Virus record (IMG/VR): IMGVR_UViG_3300027754_000101
Location: 1 to 59,835 of that record
DNA from: a virus
Reading direction: 5' to 3' (one strand)
Length of the DNA: 59,835 bases
Shown here: piece after piece, positions 59,175 to 59,835 of the stretch
How the letters are laid out: each line of letters begins with the position of its first letter
How positions within the stretch are numbered: position 1 is the first letter of the stretch
Position numbers and translations under genes: made by a program
Notes under the pieces: model-generated
The model's database searches: none
The model's input: only the letters and a program-made list of their open reading frames with translations
Told to the model about the DNA's origin: nothing

Positions 59175-59835
59175 ATGAAAGTCGCAATCATCACTGACAC
59201 TCACTATGGTTGCCGAAAAGGTTCTAAACTTTTTCAAGATTATTTTGAGTCATTTTATAAAAACATTTTTTTCCCGACACTGGAACAGCACGGGATTACA
59301 ACTGTTATTCATATGGGAGATGCCTTTGATAGTCGTAAATCAATTGATTATCAAAGTTTAGAATGGACAAAAAGAGTTGTTTTAGATCCTCTTTCAAAAT
59401 ACAACGTTCATATGTTAGTGGGAAATCACGATGCATATTATAAGAACACGAATAATGTAAATTCCCCATCTCTTCTACTTCAAAATTACTCTAATATCAA
59501 AACTTATAGTGATCCAGAAGTAGTTAAAATAGGAAATTTGAATACTCTTTTCATTCCTTGGATATGTGCCGATAATGAAGAAAAAACTTTACGTCTCATA
59601 AAAAAAAGTGGATGTAAGGTTGCGATGGGACACTTGGAACTAAATGGATTTGAAGCCTATCGTGGACATACGATGGATGATGGTATGGATTCTATAGTTT
59701 TTGATGGGCTTACAAAAGTATTTTCTGGGCATTATCATACTCGTTCTACTAATGGTGTCGTTTTTTATTTGGGAAATCCTTATGAAATGTATTGGAATGA
59801 TGTAAATGATACTCGTGGATTTCATATTTTTGATA
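59175..59835 (+). CDS. 47: Recombination exonuclease subunit gp47 (Mre11/SbcD type), 5' part
   Basis: Calcineurin-like phosphoesterase motifs in order: TDTHYG (D8, H10), MGDAFDSRKS (D49-like), GNHDAYY, GHLE and GHYHTRS. The frame is open to the right edge (220 codons seen; T4 gp47 is 339 aa), so about one third is missing. With gp46 it forms the Mre11-Rad50-like nuclease that processes DNA ends for recombination and degrades host DNA. The start ATG follows gene 55 with no gap. Confidence 0.94.
   Translation, partial: MKVAIITDTHYGCRKGSKLFQDYFESFYKNIFFPTLEQHGITTVIHMGDAFDSRKSIDYQSLEWTKRVVLDPLSKYNVHMLVGNHDAYYKNTNNVNSPSLLLQNYSNIKTYSDPEVVKIGNLNTLFIPWICADNEEKTLRLIKKSGCKVAMGHLELNGFEAYRGHTMDDGMDSIVFDGLTKVFSGHYHTRSTNGVVFYLGNPYEMYWNDVNDTRGFHIFD

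Noticed and set aside
1-59835. tRNA genes, CRISPR array, insertion sequences, integrase or attachment sites
   Set aside because: Looked for by eye on both strands; no cloverleaf with TTCGA-type arm, no regularly spaced repeats with spacers, no transposase or integrase motifs. A tRNA search program was not available.

Overview
The window is a contiguous, entirely plus-strand piece of the genome of a T4-like myovirus, most probably a marine or saline-lake cyanophage. The evidence is a run of recognisable T4 structural and replication homologues in the order usual for cyanomyoviruses (gp25-gp6-giant protein-gp8-large structural protein-gp13-gp14-gp15-gp16-gp17-gp18-gp19-gp20-gp67-like-gp21-gp22-gp23-gp3-UvsY-UvsW-gp55-gp47), T4-type late promoter motifs (NATAAATA) in front of most structural genes, low GC content, and small conserved proteins of the kind seen in cyanophages. 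The host assignment is inference; nothing in the window proves it. No tRNA, rRNA, CRISPR array or insertion sequence was seen.

Region 1 (1-8350) is an accessory region. It starts with the 3' end of a frameshifted helicase, followed by a MutH/Sau3AI-like endonuclease next to a Dam-like adenine methyltransferase, a ligase-like nucleotidyltransferase, and about 17 very small genes, many joined by ATGA stop-start overlaps. A nearly invariant 30-bp element (GGGCCCCTGAAAGTGTCC followed by a TATAGT-type box) sits in front of seven genes or gene groups here and at 9589, with two decayed copies. Many of these genes have an unstructured CTCAAACCAAA-type leader and no Shine-Dalgarno sequence. A terminator closes the region at 8321-8350.

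Region 2 (8351-12770) is transitional: an AT-rich non-coding stretch with a palindrome, two textbook sigma-70 promoters (TTGACA-17-TATACT), a free-standing HNH endonuclease behind a hairpin plus late promoter, small genes, a GC-rich leader region, a glycosyltransferase-like gene and two conserved unknown genes.

Region 3 (12789-55627) is the virion module. The baseplate wedge (gp25, gp6, gp8) is interleaved with a 4148-residue giant protein carrying a YHYH-like domain and a 202-residue virion protein ending in a complete cupredoxin-type copper site. Then come a 2516-residue DUF4815-type protein, neck proteins gp13/gp14, tail terminator gp15, terminase gp16, a 688-residue lysine-rich multi-domain protein, terminase gp17, sheath, tube, portal, prohead core, protease, scaffold and major capsid protein. 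The best find is in gp17. The terminase gene is broken by an atypically split intein (29-residue N-intein, 103-residue C-intein), and a free-standing GIY-YIG endonuclease lies between the halves; protein trans-splicing would restore a 550-residue terminase. The architecture matches what is known of the AceL-TerL intein family.

Region 4 (55628-59835) holds gp3, recombination proteins UvsY and UvsW, a small unknown, late sigma factor gp55 behind a sigma-70 promoter, and the 5' part of gp47. Together these link early/middle DNA metabolism with late transcription: gp55 would direct RNA polymerase to the NATAAATA promoters that control the virion module.
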